Shown: positions 1-5,384, counted from the first letter of the stretch. The stretch is 7,168 bases of DNA from a bacterium (GCA_021801885.1 JAKABL010000035.1:1-7168), one strand, 5' to 3'. Numbers and translations are program-made. The notes: generated by a model not told the origin, from the letters alone.

Positions 1-851
1 GCAACCTGCCCAGGGGACGAAGATTTTTGCGAGGGTGCGGCGGGGGTGGCGGCGACCATGCTCACCGACAAAAATTTCTGCTTTGTCGGGGTTGATGTCG
101 CTGCCGGTGCTGCGGCGGCAGTGGTTGTGGACGCCGGCCTTGCACCCCCGTCCCTGTACATGTACGCGATTGAGACGATCGCCATACAGCACAGTGCGGC
201 GATCACCACCCTCGAGAGATGCCCCGCCCATTCTTGCCGCGGCGCAACGCATGCTGCGTGCGGAGGGGTTGATGCCGCTGCCGGTGCCGGCGTCGGTGTT
301 GGTGTTGGGGTTGGGGTTGGGGCCGTCTCACTCCCTGCTGTGGGAGGAGGGTTTGGTGGAGTGGTATCGCGAGGAGCGTTCACCTCGACGACGCCCGTAT
401 TGGCCCCTTCCAGCGCGCATGGCGCCGGTACGGGGCGTTGCAGAGGGGCCGGAGCTTTCGGGACGATCGCCCCCTCTTTTTTTGCGACCGGTTTTGCGAC
501 CGGGATCCAGTCGGGGATCTTGCGCCCCGACCTTTTTGCATCCTCGTTCGCCAGCTCATACCGCCGCCCCCAATCGGAAATCCGGCAGTGGGTATGGTTT
601 AGAAATTCCACGCGGTCGCACCTCCACGCGCCGCGAACGGTGCGTGTCACAAGGATGCGCGCCGGCCAATCGGCGCCTTCCTTGAGCGGTATCCAGAGGT
701 CAACCACGACCCCTGGTACCTTCGGTCTTCCTAGATTTTGTTCCCGGACGGCCGTCTCGATCTCCTCGAGCGTCTTGGGATCGCGGAGGAGCAGATTGCC
801 CGGGAAATGATTTTCCAGGTCTCCGCTCGGCGTTCTTTTGAACAGACTCAT
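1..851 (-). CDS. Unrecognised single-span membrane protein with Pro-Thr linker (3' end outside window)
   Basis: The minus strand is open from the ATG at 851-849 to the left edge: 283 full codons, no stop. I do not recognise the family. Residues 1-120 look like a soluble, Trp/Arg-rich domain (WIPL at 53-56, Trp at 62, 76, 94 and 115, Cys78 and Cys89). Residues about 131-205 are a disordered Pro/Ala/Thr linker with a strict PT alternation at 178-188. A membrane helix lies at about 214-232 (RVVIAALCCMAIVSIAYMY), and the rest is Ala/Thr/Pro/Ser-rich. Basic residues before the helix suggest N-inside, C-outside. The start was chosen because a G-rich Shine-Dalgarno-like run (858-862) lies 6 nt upstream; an in-frame ATG at 893 would add 14 residues. 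A near-consensus promoter lies upstream. Role unknown; a surface or envelope anchor is inference. Confidence 0.8.
   Translation of the reverse strand, partial: MSLFKRTPSGDLENHFPGNLLLRDPKTLEEIETAVREQNLGRPKVPGVVVDLWIPLKEGADWPARILVTRTVRGAWRCDRVEFLNHTHCRISDWGRRYELANEDAKRSGRKIPDWIPVAKPVAKKEGAIVPKAPAPLQRPVPAPCALEGANTGVVEVNAPRDTTPPNPPPTAGSETAPTPTPTPTPTPAPAAASTPPHAACVAPRQEWAGHLSRVVIAALCCMAIVSIAYMYRDGGARPASTTTAAAAPAATSTPTKQKFLSVSMVAATPAAPSQKSSSPGQV
305..322 (+). repeat. (TTGGGG)3 tandem hexamer inside the Pro-Thr coding stretch
   Basis: Three exact TTGGGG units stand in tandem on the plus strand, preceded by GG-containing degenerate units (GGTGTT). On the coding minus strand they read as Pro-Thr codon pairs (CCA ACC). 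Three G4 runs plus nearby GG pairs could form a G-quadruplex on the template strand. Confidence 0.7.
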
Positions 852-885
852 AGCCTGCCCCCTTTCCTTTTTTGTAAAATCCTTC

Positions 886-901
886 GAACCCATGAGGGTT
901 C
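886..901 (-). other. Small hairpin in the leader of the left-edge gene
   Basis: A perfect 6-bp inverted repeat (GAACCC / GGGTTC) with a 4-nt loop lies in the predicted 5' leader between the promoter and the ATG at 851. The loop region contains the alternative in-frame ATG at 893-891, so pairing could disfavour that start. No poly-U tract follows on the minus strand, so it is not a terminator. Confidence 0.4.
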
Positions 902-913
902 TTGCTGGTTATA

Positions 914-942
914 TTAATAGCACAATTTTAAATATTTGTCAA
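914..942 (-). promoter_or_regulatory. Sigma-70-type promoter of the left-edge gene
   Basis: On the minus strand, a perfect -35 TTGACA (942-937) is followed after exactly 17 nt by TATTAA (919-914) as -10. The predicted start near 907 gives a leader of about 56 nt to the ATG at 851. The element sits in an AT-rich island and shares the 13-mer AATTGACAAATAT with the promoter at 2737-2765. Confidence 0.8.
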
Positions 943-971
943 TTATTCGTTATTCGCGGCGAGGCGCAGTA

Positions 972-1007
972 TAAAAAAAGGCCCGCACTCACTGTGTAGT
1001 GCGGGCC
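972..1007 (-). terminator. Intrinsic terminator of the 207-aa/339-aa operon
   Basis: A perfect 10-bp stem (GGCCCGCACT at 980-989 with AGTGCGGGCC at 998-1007, 8-nt loop) is followed on the minus strand by seven U residues (979-973). It begins 17 nt after the stop of the 339-aa gene. The plus-strand side has no T tract, so it acts in the minus direction only. Confidence 0.93.
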
Positions 1008-1024
1008 GTTCCGATCGATAGCCG

Positions 1025-2044
1025 TCACTTTTTTTGGGTGACGACGATGGTGAGGGTTCCGCGTCCTTCGACGCGGAAGCTGTCGGCAGGGGATCCGGGT
1101 GCATAGCACCCATCAAGGGCCCCGTCGATCTCGCCGTCCTCGGTCGGAGTCCAGTGGACGATCCGTCCCGGATGGTGTCGCCCTATGCATTCAAAGGCGA
1201 CCCATTCCGAAGGATCTCCACCCATCTGCGTGGGGGTTTCCATCGGAGTGGTTGCGGGATCCCCCTGCGGCGTTCCGATGAACGCCTTGAAGTCCGCGAT
1301 GTTCTGCGGAAGGGTTATCCTTCCGTGAAGACATCCTGCCTGGAGGGTGATCTTCATGGATTCCATGTTCTTCTGCGAAAGATCAATGGTCTCCGGTATG
1401 ACGCACGCCCTCGCCGAATACCCCGCCGGCTTTGGTGCCGGCATCATATCGGCGGCAAATGCGGGAAGCGCGATCGACGGGGCTGCCATATAGAACAGCA
1501 CCGTGAAGATCGCGCATCCCGCGATCCCTAATTTCCGCGTCCATTTCGCCCCCATGAGGGCGATTAGGACGCAGATGAGGAACAGGGGGATGAAATTCCC
1601 TTCGGGGCGGACGAAGGAGAGATATCCCGCGAGGAGAAATTCTCCTACGACAACGCCCTTGAGGCTCTTTCCCCACTTTTTCATGGTGGGAATGATCGCC
1701 TGCAGTTCGTTCTCCGCCGCTTTCTTCCGGCCCACGCTCCCCACGACATCGATGCCGAAGAGTGCGAGGCCCGCCACGCCAATCTTCCTCCGATTTATCA
1801 CAAGAATAAATCCGAGAAAGGTGAGAGGGAGTACTAGTGGTACCGACGGAATTACGACCATCGCTTCCCCGTGGGGAAGCGATATCGCCATCGCCACCAT
1901 CACGATCGGCATCACGAGGGCGATGCCGACCACAATCTTGATGAAGGCTCCGATGATGCCGGAGGCTTCATAGATAAATGCATGTATTACCTGCAGTGCC
2001 TCAAGAGAGACCTGCAGAAACCCTTGCAGAAGATCATCCGGCAT
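1025..2044 (-). CDS. Unrecognised polytopic membrane protein with four-cysteine C-terminal domain
   Basis: This is a 339-aa protein I cannot assign to a family. An amphipathic N-terminus (1-28) is followed by hydrophobic segments at about 29-54, 62-84, 89-104 (weak), 130-145, 149-165 and 171-198. Basic patches after the second segment (NRRK, 84-87) and around 106-130 suggest cytoplasmic loops. Residues 199-339 are soluble and probably extracytoplasmic, with just four Cys (214, 238, 286, 313), which could form two disulphides, and a Gly/Pro/Thr-rich loop at 257-279. The start is set by AGGAGA a few nt upstream; its first 11 nt overlap the end of the 207-aa gene, so translation is probably coupled. 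It is the last gene before the terminator. An envelope role is inference. Confidence 0.85.
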   Translation of the reverse strand: MPDDLLQGFLQVSLEALQVIHAFIYEASGIIGAFIKIVVGIALVMPIVMVAMAISLPHGEAMVVIPSVPLVLPLTFLGFILVINRRKIGVAGLALFGIDVVGSVGRKKAAENELQAIIPTMKKWGKSLKGVVVGEFLLAGYLSFVRPEGNFIPLFLICVLIALMGAKWTRKLGIAGCAIFTVLFYMAAPSIALPAFAADMMPAPKPAGYSARACVIPETIDLSQKNMESMKITLQAGCLHGRITLPQNIADFKAFIGTPQGDPATTPMETPTQMGGDPSEWVAFECIGRHHPGRIVHWTPTEDGEIDGALDGCYAPGSPADSFRVEGRGTLTIVVTQKK

Positions 2045-2657
2045 TTTTCTCTCCTAAACCCTTGCGGGTTTTTTTGATCCATTGGCCGAAGGCCGTTTGG
2101 TCCGCGCCGGTTTTCGACGCATACCGATCGGCAACCTCGCCCAGTGGGGTGGCAAGATCATCAAGAGGTTTGATGATCTTCTTCCTGATCGCATGGGCCT
2201 CGTCGCTCTCTTCGAGGAGAAGCCTTCCCAAAAATCCGGTCGAGACGATCTTGATGAGAGGACGGAAGTCCTCTCCATCGCTCATCGCGGCAAGCTTCTC
2301 GAGGATCTTCTGCCGTTCGTCGCGGCTTTCGATCCCCTCGGTCGCTTTCATGAACGCTTTTACAAGCTCAGGGAAGGAGAAATCCTTCCATGCCTTTTCG
2401 AGGCACGCAAGGATCTTCTTCTGGGCCTCATCATTTTTCATGAGGAGGATGTCGTCGATTAACGTTGTGGGGGCGGGGCGGAAATAATGCCCGAAATACT
2501 CGAGCAGAATGCCAACGAGGACGCCCTTGGTCGTCTTGGGATCACGACGGCCGGTGATGCGCTCACCGAGCGAAGCCCAGAAGCCTTTTGTGGGAGGAGC
2601 CGCGCTCGCCGCCGTTTCTTCGGCCTTCTTTGCAGGATTTGATGTAGGCCTACCCAT
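2034..2657 (-). CDS. Unrecognised soluble helical protein (207 aa)
   Basis: I do not recognise this 207-aa protein. Residues 1-24 are polar, Ala/Pro/Lys-rich and probably disordered. The rest reads as a run of amphipathic helices (about 43-60, 66-91, 95-108, 111-125, 131-150, 153-168) with one Cys (85), no membrane span and no signal peptide, so it is likely cytosolic. The reading frame opens 15 codons earlier at 2702, but a perfect AAGGAGG (2664-2670) with a 6-nt spacer sets the ATG at 2657; the upstream part is a structured leader. It is the first gene of a two-gene unit with the 339-aa membrane protein (11-nt overlap), suggesting a membrane-associated partner. Adaptor or scaffold function is a guess. 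Confidence 0.85.
   Translation of the reverse strand: MGRPTSNPAKKAEETAASAAPPTKGFWASLGERITGRRDPKTTKGVLVGILLEYFGHYFRPAPTTLIDDILLMKNDEAQKKILACLEKAWKDFSFPELVKAFMKATEGIESRDERQKILEKLAAMSDGEDFRPLIKIVSTGFLGRLLLEESDEAHAIRKKIIKPLDDLATPLGEVADRYASKTGADQTAFGQWIKKTRKGLGEKNAG
2056..2075. other. Hairpin upstream of the 339-aa gene start
   Basis: AAACCC (2056-2061) pairs with GGGTTT (2066-2071) across a 4-nt loop. In the minus-strand mRNA the loop reads GCAA, a GNRA tetraloop, and the stem ends directly before the AGGAGA ribosome-binding site of the 339-aa gene. On the plus strand the stem is followed by TTTT and looks like a weak terminator against antisense reads. Function is inferred. Confidence 0.4.
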
Positions 2658-2696
2658 GGGAGACCTCCTTTTCGTTTTTTTCGTTATAAAATTGTT

Positions 2697-2726
2697 CCGC
2701 ATTGCGTTGGAATATCTCCAATGCGG
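2697..2726 (-). other. Structured 5' leader of the 207-aa gene with two alternative hairpins
   Basis: In the predicted leader (about 2730 to 2658), CCGCATTG and CAATGCGG (plus-strand 2697-2704 and 2719-2726) form an 8-bp stem. The same RNA can instead pair TTGGA with TCCAA inside a shorter CCGCA/TGCGG stem. It lies about 26 nt before the AAGGAGG site. No known riboswitch class is recognised. Confidence 0.45.
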
Positions 2727-2736
2727 GACTGGTCCT

Positions 2737-2765
2737 ATAATATCATTATATTATATATTTGTCAA
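2737..2765 (-). promoter_or_regulatory. Promoter of the 207-aa/339-aa operon
   Basis: On the minus strand, TTGACA (2765-2760), a 17-nt spacer and TATTAT (2742-2737) make a near-perfect sigma-70-type promoter. Predicted transcription starts near 2730, leaving a leader of about 73 nt. It shares AATTGACAAATAT with the promoter of the left-edge gene. Confidence 0.85.
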
Positions 2766-2787
2766 TTTCTCTCTTTTTTATTACTAT
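2759..2787 (+). promoter_or_regulatory. Possible promoter of tRNA-Leu, overlapping the divergent promoter
   Basis: TTGTCA (2759-2764), 17 nt, TACTAT (2782-2787) could drive the tRNA with a start near 2794. The -35 box is nearly the reverse complement of the minus-strand TTGACA box at 2760-2765. An alternative -10 is TATAAG at 2785-2790, without a good -35 at standard spacing. Confidence 0.45.
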
Positions 2788-2807
2788 AAGAGGGCATTCG
2801 ATGGCGT

Positions 2808-2888
2808 GCTGGGGTGGCGAAATGGCAGACGCAACGGCTTTAGGAGCCGTCGCCGCAAGGCGTGTGGGTTCAAGTCCCACCCCCAGCA
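2808..2888 (+). tRNA. tRNA-Leu (anticodon UAG)
   Basis: The full cloverleaf can be drawn. The acceptor GCTGGGG (2808-2814) pairs with CCCCAGC (2881-2887). The D stem is GCG/CGC around a loop with the GG pair. The anticodon stem ACGGC/GCCGT (2834-2838, 2846-2850) holds loop TTTAGGA with anticodon TAG at 2841-2843. A long variable arm (CGCC-GCAA-GGCG, 2851-2862) marks a class II tRNA. The T arm is GTGGG/CCCAC with TTCAAGT. Discriminator A73 at 2888 fits leucine identity. The following bases are CCT, so the 3' CCA is not encoded and must be added by the CCA-adding enzyme. It reads CUA and related CUN codons. Confidence 0.97.
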
Positions 2889-2972
2889 CCTTATAGGTCG
2901 GTCTTTTATCGTCCGCCGCCTCTTCGCGGGGCGCGCCGGGAGTAGGTGTCAAGAAGTTCGCGCTTCTCGGCG

Positions 2973-3938
2973 TCATTCCCGCGGGTTCGCGTCGTGGAAC
3001 TTTTTATGCACTTCACGGAGCTGCTTGTTTGTGAGATGGGTATAGATCTGCGTGGTCGCGATGTTCGCGTGGCCGAGGAGCTCCTGCACGGAGCGGAGGT
3101 CGGCGCCGTTCACGAGGAGATCGGTCGCAAAGCTGTGGCGGAGCAGGTGGGGATGGATCCGTTCCGCGATGCCGGCCTCTTTGGCGCGCCGCGCCACGAT
3201 CCGTTCCACGGCGCGGGGGATGATCGGGCCGATGACGCGTCCTTTTTTGTCGAGACTGATGAAGAGGGCTTCTTCGGGATCGGTGCGCGCATCGAGATAG
3301 GTTTTGATGGCGCCGCGCGCGCGATCGGAGATGAAGACGACGCGGAGCTTGTCGCCTTTGCCGCGCACCGAGATCTCCCCGCGCTTCCAGTCGGCGTAGC
3401 GCGAGAGGGAACAGAGTTCGGCGAGGCGGAGCCCGGTCGAAAAGAACGTTTCAAGGACCGCGTGGTCGCGCAGATCGCGGAGCGACGGCGCGGTCTTCTT
3501 TGCGGCCGCCGCCGCGAGCGGGGCATCGAGAAGGCGCACAAGATCTTCGGCGCGGATGGTATCGATCTGCCGGGAGCCCGCCTTGGGAAGTTCTATTTTT
3601 TCCGCGGCGAGGGTCTCGACATCGCGCTTCCTGAGGAATTTGAGAAAGTTGCGGATCGCGATCACATAGTATCCCTGCGTCACTTTTTTAAGACCCTGCT
3701 CGTCGAGCGTGTTCCGGAAATCGCTCACGAGATCGATCGTGATCTCGGCGGGGGACTGTATCCCGGCAAATGCGAGGAACGCGGTGAGGCAGCGACCGTA
3801 ATTCTCGCGCGTTTTCCGGGAACGATTCTTTTCGATGGTGAGATAATTGAGATAGGCGCGCACCCAGCGTTCAAGCGCGGTTTTGGGGGCTGCCAAGGCC
3901 TCGTTTCCATTCCGCCCCGGCGGTGTGGCTTTGTTCAT
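2973..3938 (-). CDS. XerC/XerD-family tyrosine recombinase
   Basis: This 321-aa site-specific recombinase of the lambda-integrase superfamily has the Xer layout: an N-terminal SAM-like DNA-binding domain (about 23-110) and a C-terminal catalytic domain (about 125-315). All catalytic residues are present: Arg171 in STGLRLAEL, Lys194 in RGKGDK, His264 and Arg267 in HPHLLRH, His290 in LLGHANI and nucleophile Tyr299 in TTQIYTHL; the 23- and 9-residue spacings match XerD. Length is close to the usual 300. The likely role is chromosome dimer resolution at a dif-like site; an element-borne integrase is possible because the gene ends 84 nt from a tRNA, but no att duplication was seen. There is no Shine-Dalgarno sequence: TATAAT ends 7 nt before the ATG, suggesting a leaderless mRNA. 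Confidence 0.95.
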   Translation of the reverse strand: MNKATPPGRNGNEALAAPKTALERWVRAYLNYLTIEKNRSRKTRENYGRCLTAFLAFAGIQSPAEITIDLVSDFRNTLDEQGLKKVTQGYYVIAIRNFLKFLRKRDVETLAAEKIELPKAGSRQIDTIRAEDLVRLLDAPLAAAAAKKTAPSLRDLRDHAVLETFFSTGLRLAELCSLSRYADWKRGEISVRGKGDKLRVVFISDRARGAIKTYLDARTDPEEALFISLDKKGRVIGPIIPRAVERIVARRAKEAGIAERIHPHLLRHSFATDLLVNGADLRSVQELLGHANIATTQIYTHLTNKQLREVHKKFHDANPRE

Positions 3939-3945
3939 ATGCTTT

Positions 3946-3951
3946 ATTATA
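3946..3951 (-). promoter_or_regulatory. -10 box of the recombinase gene
   Basis: A perfect TATAAT on the minus strand ends 7 nt before the ATG at 3938, which places the transcription start at or next to the start codon. No good -35 is seen at 16-18 nt spacing (best about 2 of 6), so it may be weak or activator-dependent. Confidence 0.6.
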
Positions 3952-3997
3952 CTCCGATGTGTCGCACAATGGATCGGCGGATCGTGACGGGGGAATA

Positions 3998-4026
3998 TTG
4001 ACGGATCGAACTATTTGTTCAATTAT
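3998..4026 (+). promoter_or_regulatory. Promoter of the 51-aa membrane protein gene
   Basis: TTGACG (3998-4003), a 17-nt spacer and AATTAT (4021-4026) form a plausible sigma-70-type promoter with a start near 4033 and a leader of about 38 nt. TATTAT overlaps it at 4024-4029, but with a 20-nt spacer. Confidence 0.5.
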
Positions 4027-4070
4027 TATGCACAGAAAGAGCCAATTTCCTCTTGAGGAGGGAGATAGTG

Positions 4071-4226
4071 ATGAATTCGCTGGGTGCTTTTTTCCAAAGG
4101 CAGTGGAGGAGGGCGAATCCTTGCTTCGGCGTCCTTACCTTTTCGGGTCTTCTGCTGTTTGGGGTGGGAGCGGTGGCCTGGGCCATGTGGGAGAATCCAC
4201 GGACGGAGCGCCTCAAGGAATTGTGA
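4071..4226 (+). CDS. Small single-span membrane protein (51 aa)
   Basis: This 51-codon gene lies in what otherwise looks like a 440-nt gap. AGGAGG at 4056-4061 sits 9 nt before the ATG, a plausible promoter lies at 3998-4026, and a strong intrinsic terminator follows 35 nt after the TGA. The protein has a basic N-terminus (QRQWRR, 9-14), one hydrophobic helix at about 19-40 (rich in Gly, Leu, Val, Phe and Trp) and a short charged tail ending ERLKEL. The positive-inside rule puts the N-terminus in the cytoplasm. I do not recognise a family. It is a complete independent transcription unit, which argues that it is real. Function unknown. Confidence 0.75.
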   Translation: MNSLGAFFQRQWRRANPCFGVLTFSGLLLFGVGAVAWAMWENPRTERLKEL

Positions 4227-4261
4227 CGGGGCCGATCCTGCTGCATCGTATCGCGAATGGT

Positions 4262-4290
4262 GCGCCATCCTTAGGGGATGGCGCCTTTTT
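4262..4290 (+). terminator. Intrinsic terminator after the 51-aa gene
   Basis: A perfect 9-bp stem (GCGCCATCC at 4262-4270 with GGATGGCGC at 4276-4284, 5-nt loop) is followed by C and TTTTT. It separates the small membrane protein gene from the rpsO transcription unit. Confidence 0.92.
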
Positions 4291-4341
4291 AATAGAGAGA
4301 CCCATTATGGGCGATGGCACATGGTTATGGGCGGAATACCC

Positions 4342-4370
4342 TTGCTATTTCTCCCGGAATGCGTTATCAT
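4342..4370 (+). promoter_or_regulatory. rpsO promoter
   Basis: TTGCTA (4342-4347), exactly 17 nt, then TATCAT (4365-4370). The -10 ends 7 nt before the rpsO ATG, so the predicted start is on or one base before the ATG, giving a leaderless mRNA. It lies just after the preceding terminator. Confidence 0.75.
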
Positions 4371-4377
4371 ATGAACA

Positions 4378-4644
4378 ATGCTTACCAAACGAGTTAAGTC
4401 CCGTATCGTTACGGAACATAAGACCCACGAAAAGGACACGGGTTCCGCCCAGGTCCAGATTGCTATGACCTCGCGCCAGATCGACGAGCTCGCCGCGCAT
4501 CTCAAGAAGAATCCCAAGGACAATCATTCGCGACGGGGCCTTTTGAAAATGGTCTCGCGCCGCAGGAAGCTCCTTGCGTATCTGAAGAAGCACGAGCCTT
4601 CCTCCTACGAAAAGTTGATCAAGAAGCTTGAGTTGAAGAAATAA
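4378..4644 (+). CDS. rpsO: 30S ribosomal protein S15
   Basis: At 88 aa this matches the usual S15 length (about 89). S15 is a primary 16S rRNA-binding protein that helps assemble the central domain (platform) of the small subunit. The signature parts are present: DTGSAQVQ near 20-27, the KDNHSRRGLLKMV segment around 47-59 and the basic RRRKLLAYLKK helix around 61-71. The start is fixed, because an in-frame TGA lies two codons upstream. There is no Shine-Dalgarno sequence, and the promoter -10 is 7 nt away, so the mRNA is probably leaderless; that would exclude the E. coli type of S15 autoregulation through a leader pseudoknot. Its TAA overlaps the next ATG (TAATG). Confidence 0.98.
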   Translation: MLTKRVKSRIVTEHKTHEKDTGSAQVQIAMTSRQIDELAAHLKKNPKDNHSRRGLLKMVSRRRKLLAYLKKHEPSSYEKLIKKLELKK

Positions 4645-5291
4645 TGAGCCAAGGTGCGATAAATTCCAACCAGCGGGTTGGGATTTTTGTTGATGTCTCC
4701 AATCTGTATCATTCGGCGAAGAACCTCTACCAGGGGCGGGTGAACTATGCGGAACTCATAAAGACCCTCGTCGGCGGACGACAGCTTATCCGCGCGATGG
4801 CATACGTGGTGAAAAGCGAGGGTGTGGAGCCCCAGCATCCGGCGACGGGCGGGACGCGCGGCCGCGCGGCGATGAATGCCACTCCCACTCCCGCCGCCGG
4901 AGAAGATTCCGCAGGATTCGCCGGAGCGGGATCCTCGGAAGCGAGCTTTTTCGAGGCACTTGAAAAAGCGGGGTTCGAACTGCGCATGAAGGATCTCCAG
5001 ATCTTCGCGGGAGGCATGAAGAAAGGCGACTGGGATGTCGGCATCGCGGTGGATGCGATCCGCATGATGCCCTCGCTCGACGTGATCATTCTTGTGACGG
5101 GCGACGGCGACTTTGTGCCGCTCGTCAATTATCTGAAATGGGCGGGCGGATGCGTGGTCGAGGTCGCCTCGTTCAGGCGAAGCGCATCATCGAAGATCGT
5201 CGAAGCGGCGGACGAGTTCATCAATATCGAAACGATGCCGCGGGCGATCATGAAGACGCGGTACAGCCGACGGTCGGCGCGCCGCGGATAG
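4644..5291 (+). CDS. NYN (LabA/PIN-like) domain putative ribonuclease
   Basis: This 215-aa protein has an NYN fold of the LabA/DUF88 group, relatives of PIN nucleases that cut RNA with metal held by acidic residues. The acidic motifs are in order: Asp17 and Asn20 in FVDVSNL, Asp131 and Asp137 in DWDVGIAVDA, and Asp154 and Asp156 in VTGDGDFVPL. Residues 62-99 are a Gly/Ala/Pro/Thr-rich insert, probably a disordered loop between the first motif and the rest. The C-terminus is Arg-rich (RYSRRSARRG) and may bind RNA. The ATG overlaps the rpsO stop by one base and has no clear Shine-Dalgarno sequence, so translation is probably coupled to rpsO. Placement before pnp suggests RNA turnover or ribosome-linked RNA processing; the substrate is unknown. 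Confidence 0.9.
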   Translation: MSQGAINSNQRVGIFVDVSNLYHSAKNLYQGRVNYAELIKTLVGGRQLIRAMAYVVKSEGVEPQHPATGGTRGRAAMNATPTPAAGEDSAGFAGAGSSEASFFEALEKAGFELRMKDLQIFAGGMKKGDWDVGIAVDAIRMMPSLDVIILVTGDGDFVPLVNYLKWAGGCVVEVASFRRSASSKIVEAADEFINIETMPRAIMKTRYSRRSARRG

Positions 5292-5384
5292 GTGCCGGCC
5301 CATAGCAAAGGGCGCGCGGAATGTGCGGGACGGAAAGAATGTCGGTGGCGGGAATACATAAAAAATCAATCGGGGCGCGGTAAA

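Noticed and set aside
35..810. Two long overlapping plus-strand ORFs
   Set aside because: They lie antisense to the open minus-strand gene that has a consensus promoter and ribosome-binding site; their translations are low-complexity Gly/Val/Ala or Arg/Pro shadows.
1978..2487. Plus-strand ORFs opposite the 207-aa gene
   Set aside because: The minus-strand frame has AAGGAGG, a promoter and a coupled downstream gene; the plus-strand frames have none of these.
2658..2702. 15-residue N-terminal extension of the 207-aa protein
   Set aside because: The perfect Shine-Dalgarno sequence lies inside it at 2664-2670, so initiation at 2657 is far more likely.
2889..2972. Possible tRNA or recombinase terminator between the convergent genes
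   Set aside because: Only short weak stems (about 5 bp) without a T tract are visible on either strand.
2973..2990. GTCATTCCCGCG-like bases resembling a dispersed repeat end
   Set aside because: They code for the conserved-frame C-terminus and stop of the recombinase, with no inverted partner nearby; chance similarity.
2509..3045. 178-codon plus-strand ORF crossing the tRNA gene
   Set aside because: It runs through a clear tRNA-Leu, an AT-rich divergent promoter and the ends of two minus-strand genes.
2946..4001. 351-codon plus-strand ORF
   Set aside because: Antisense shadow of the tyrosine recombinase, whose catalytic residues are all intact on the minus strand.
3923..4593. ORFs of 70-180 codons on both strands around 4000-4600
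   Set aside because: They cross a strong terminator and the rpsO promoter, or are antisense to rpsO; only the 51-aa gene has proper signals.
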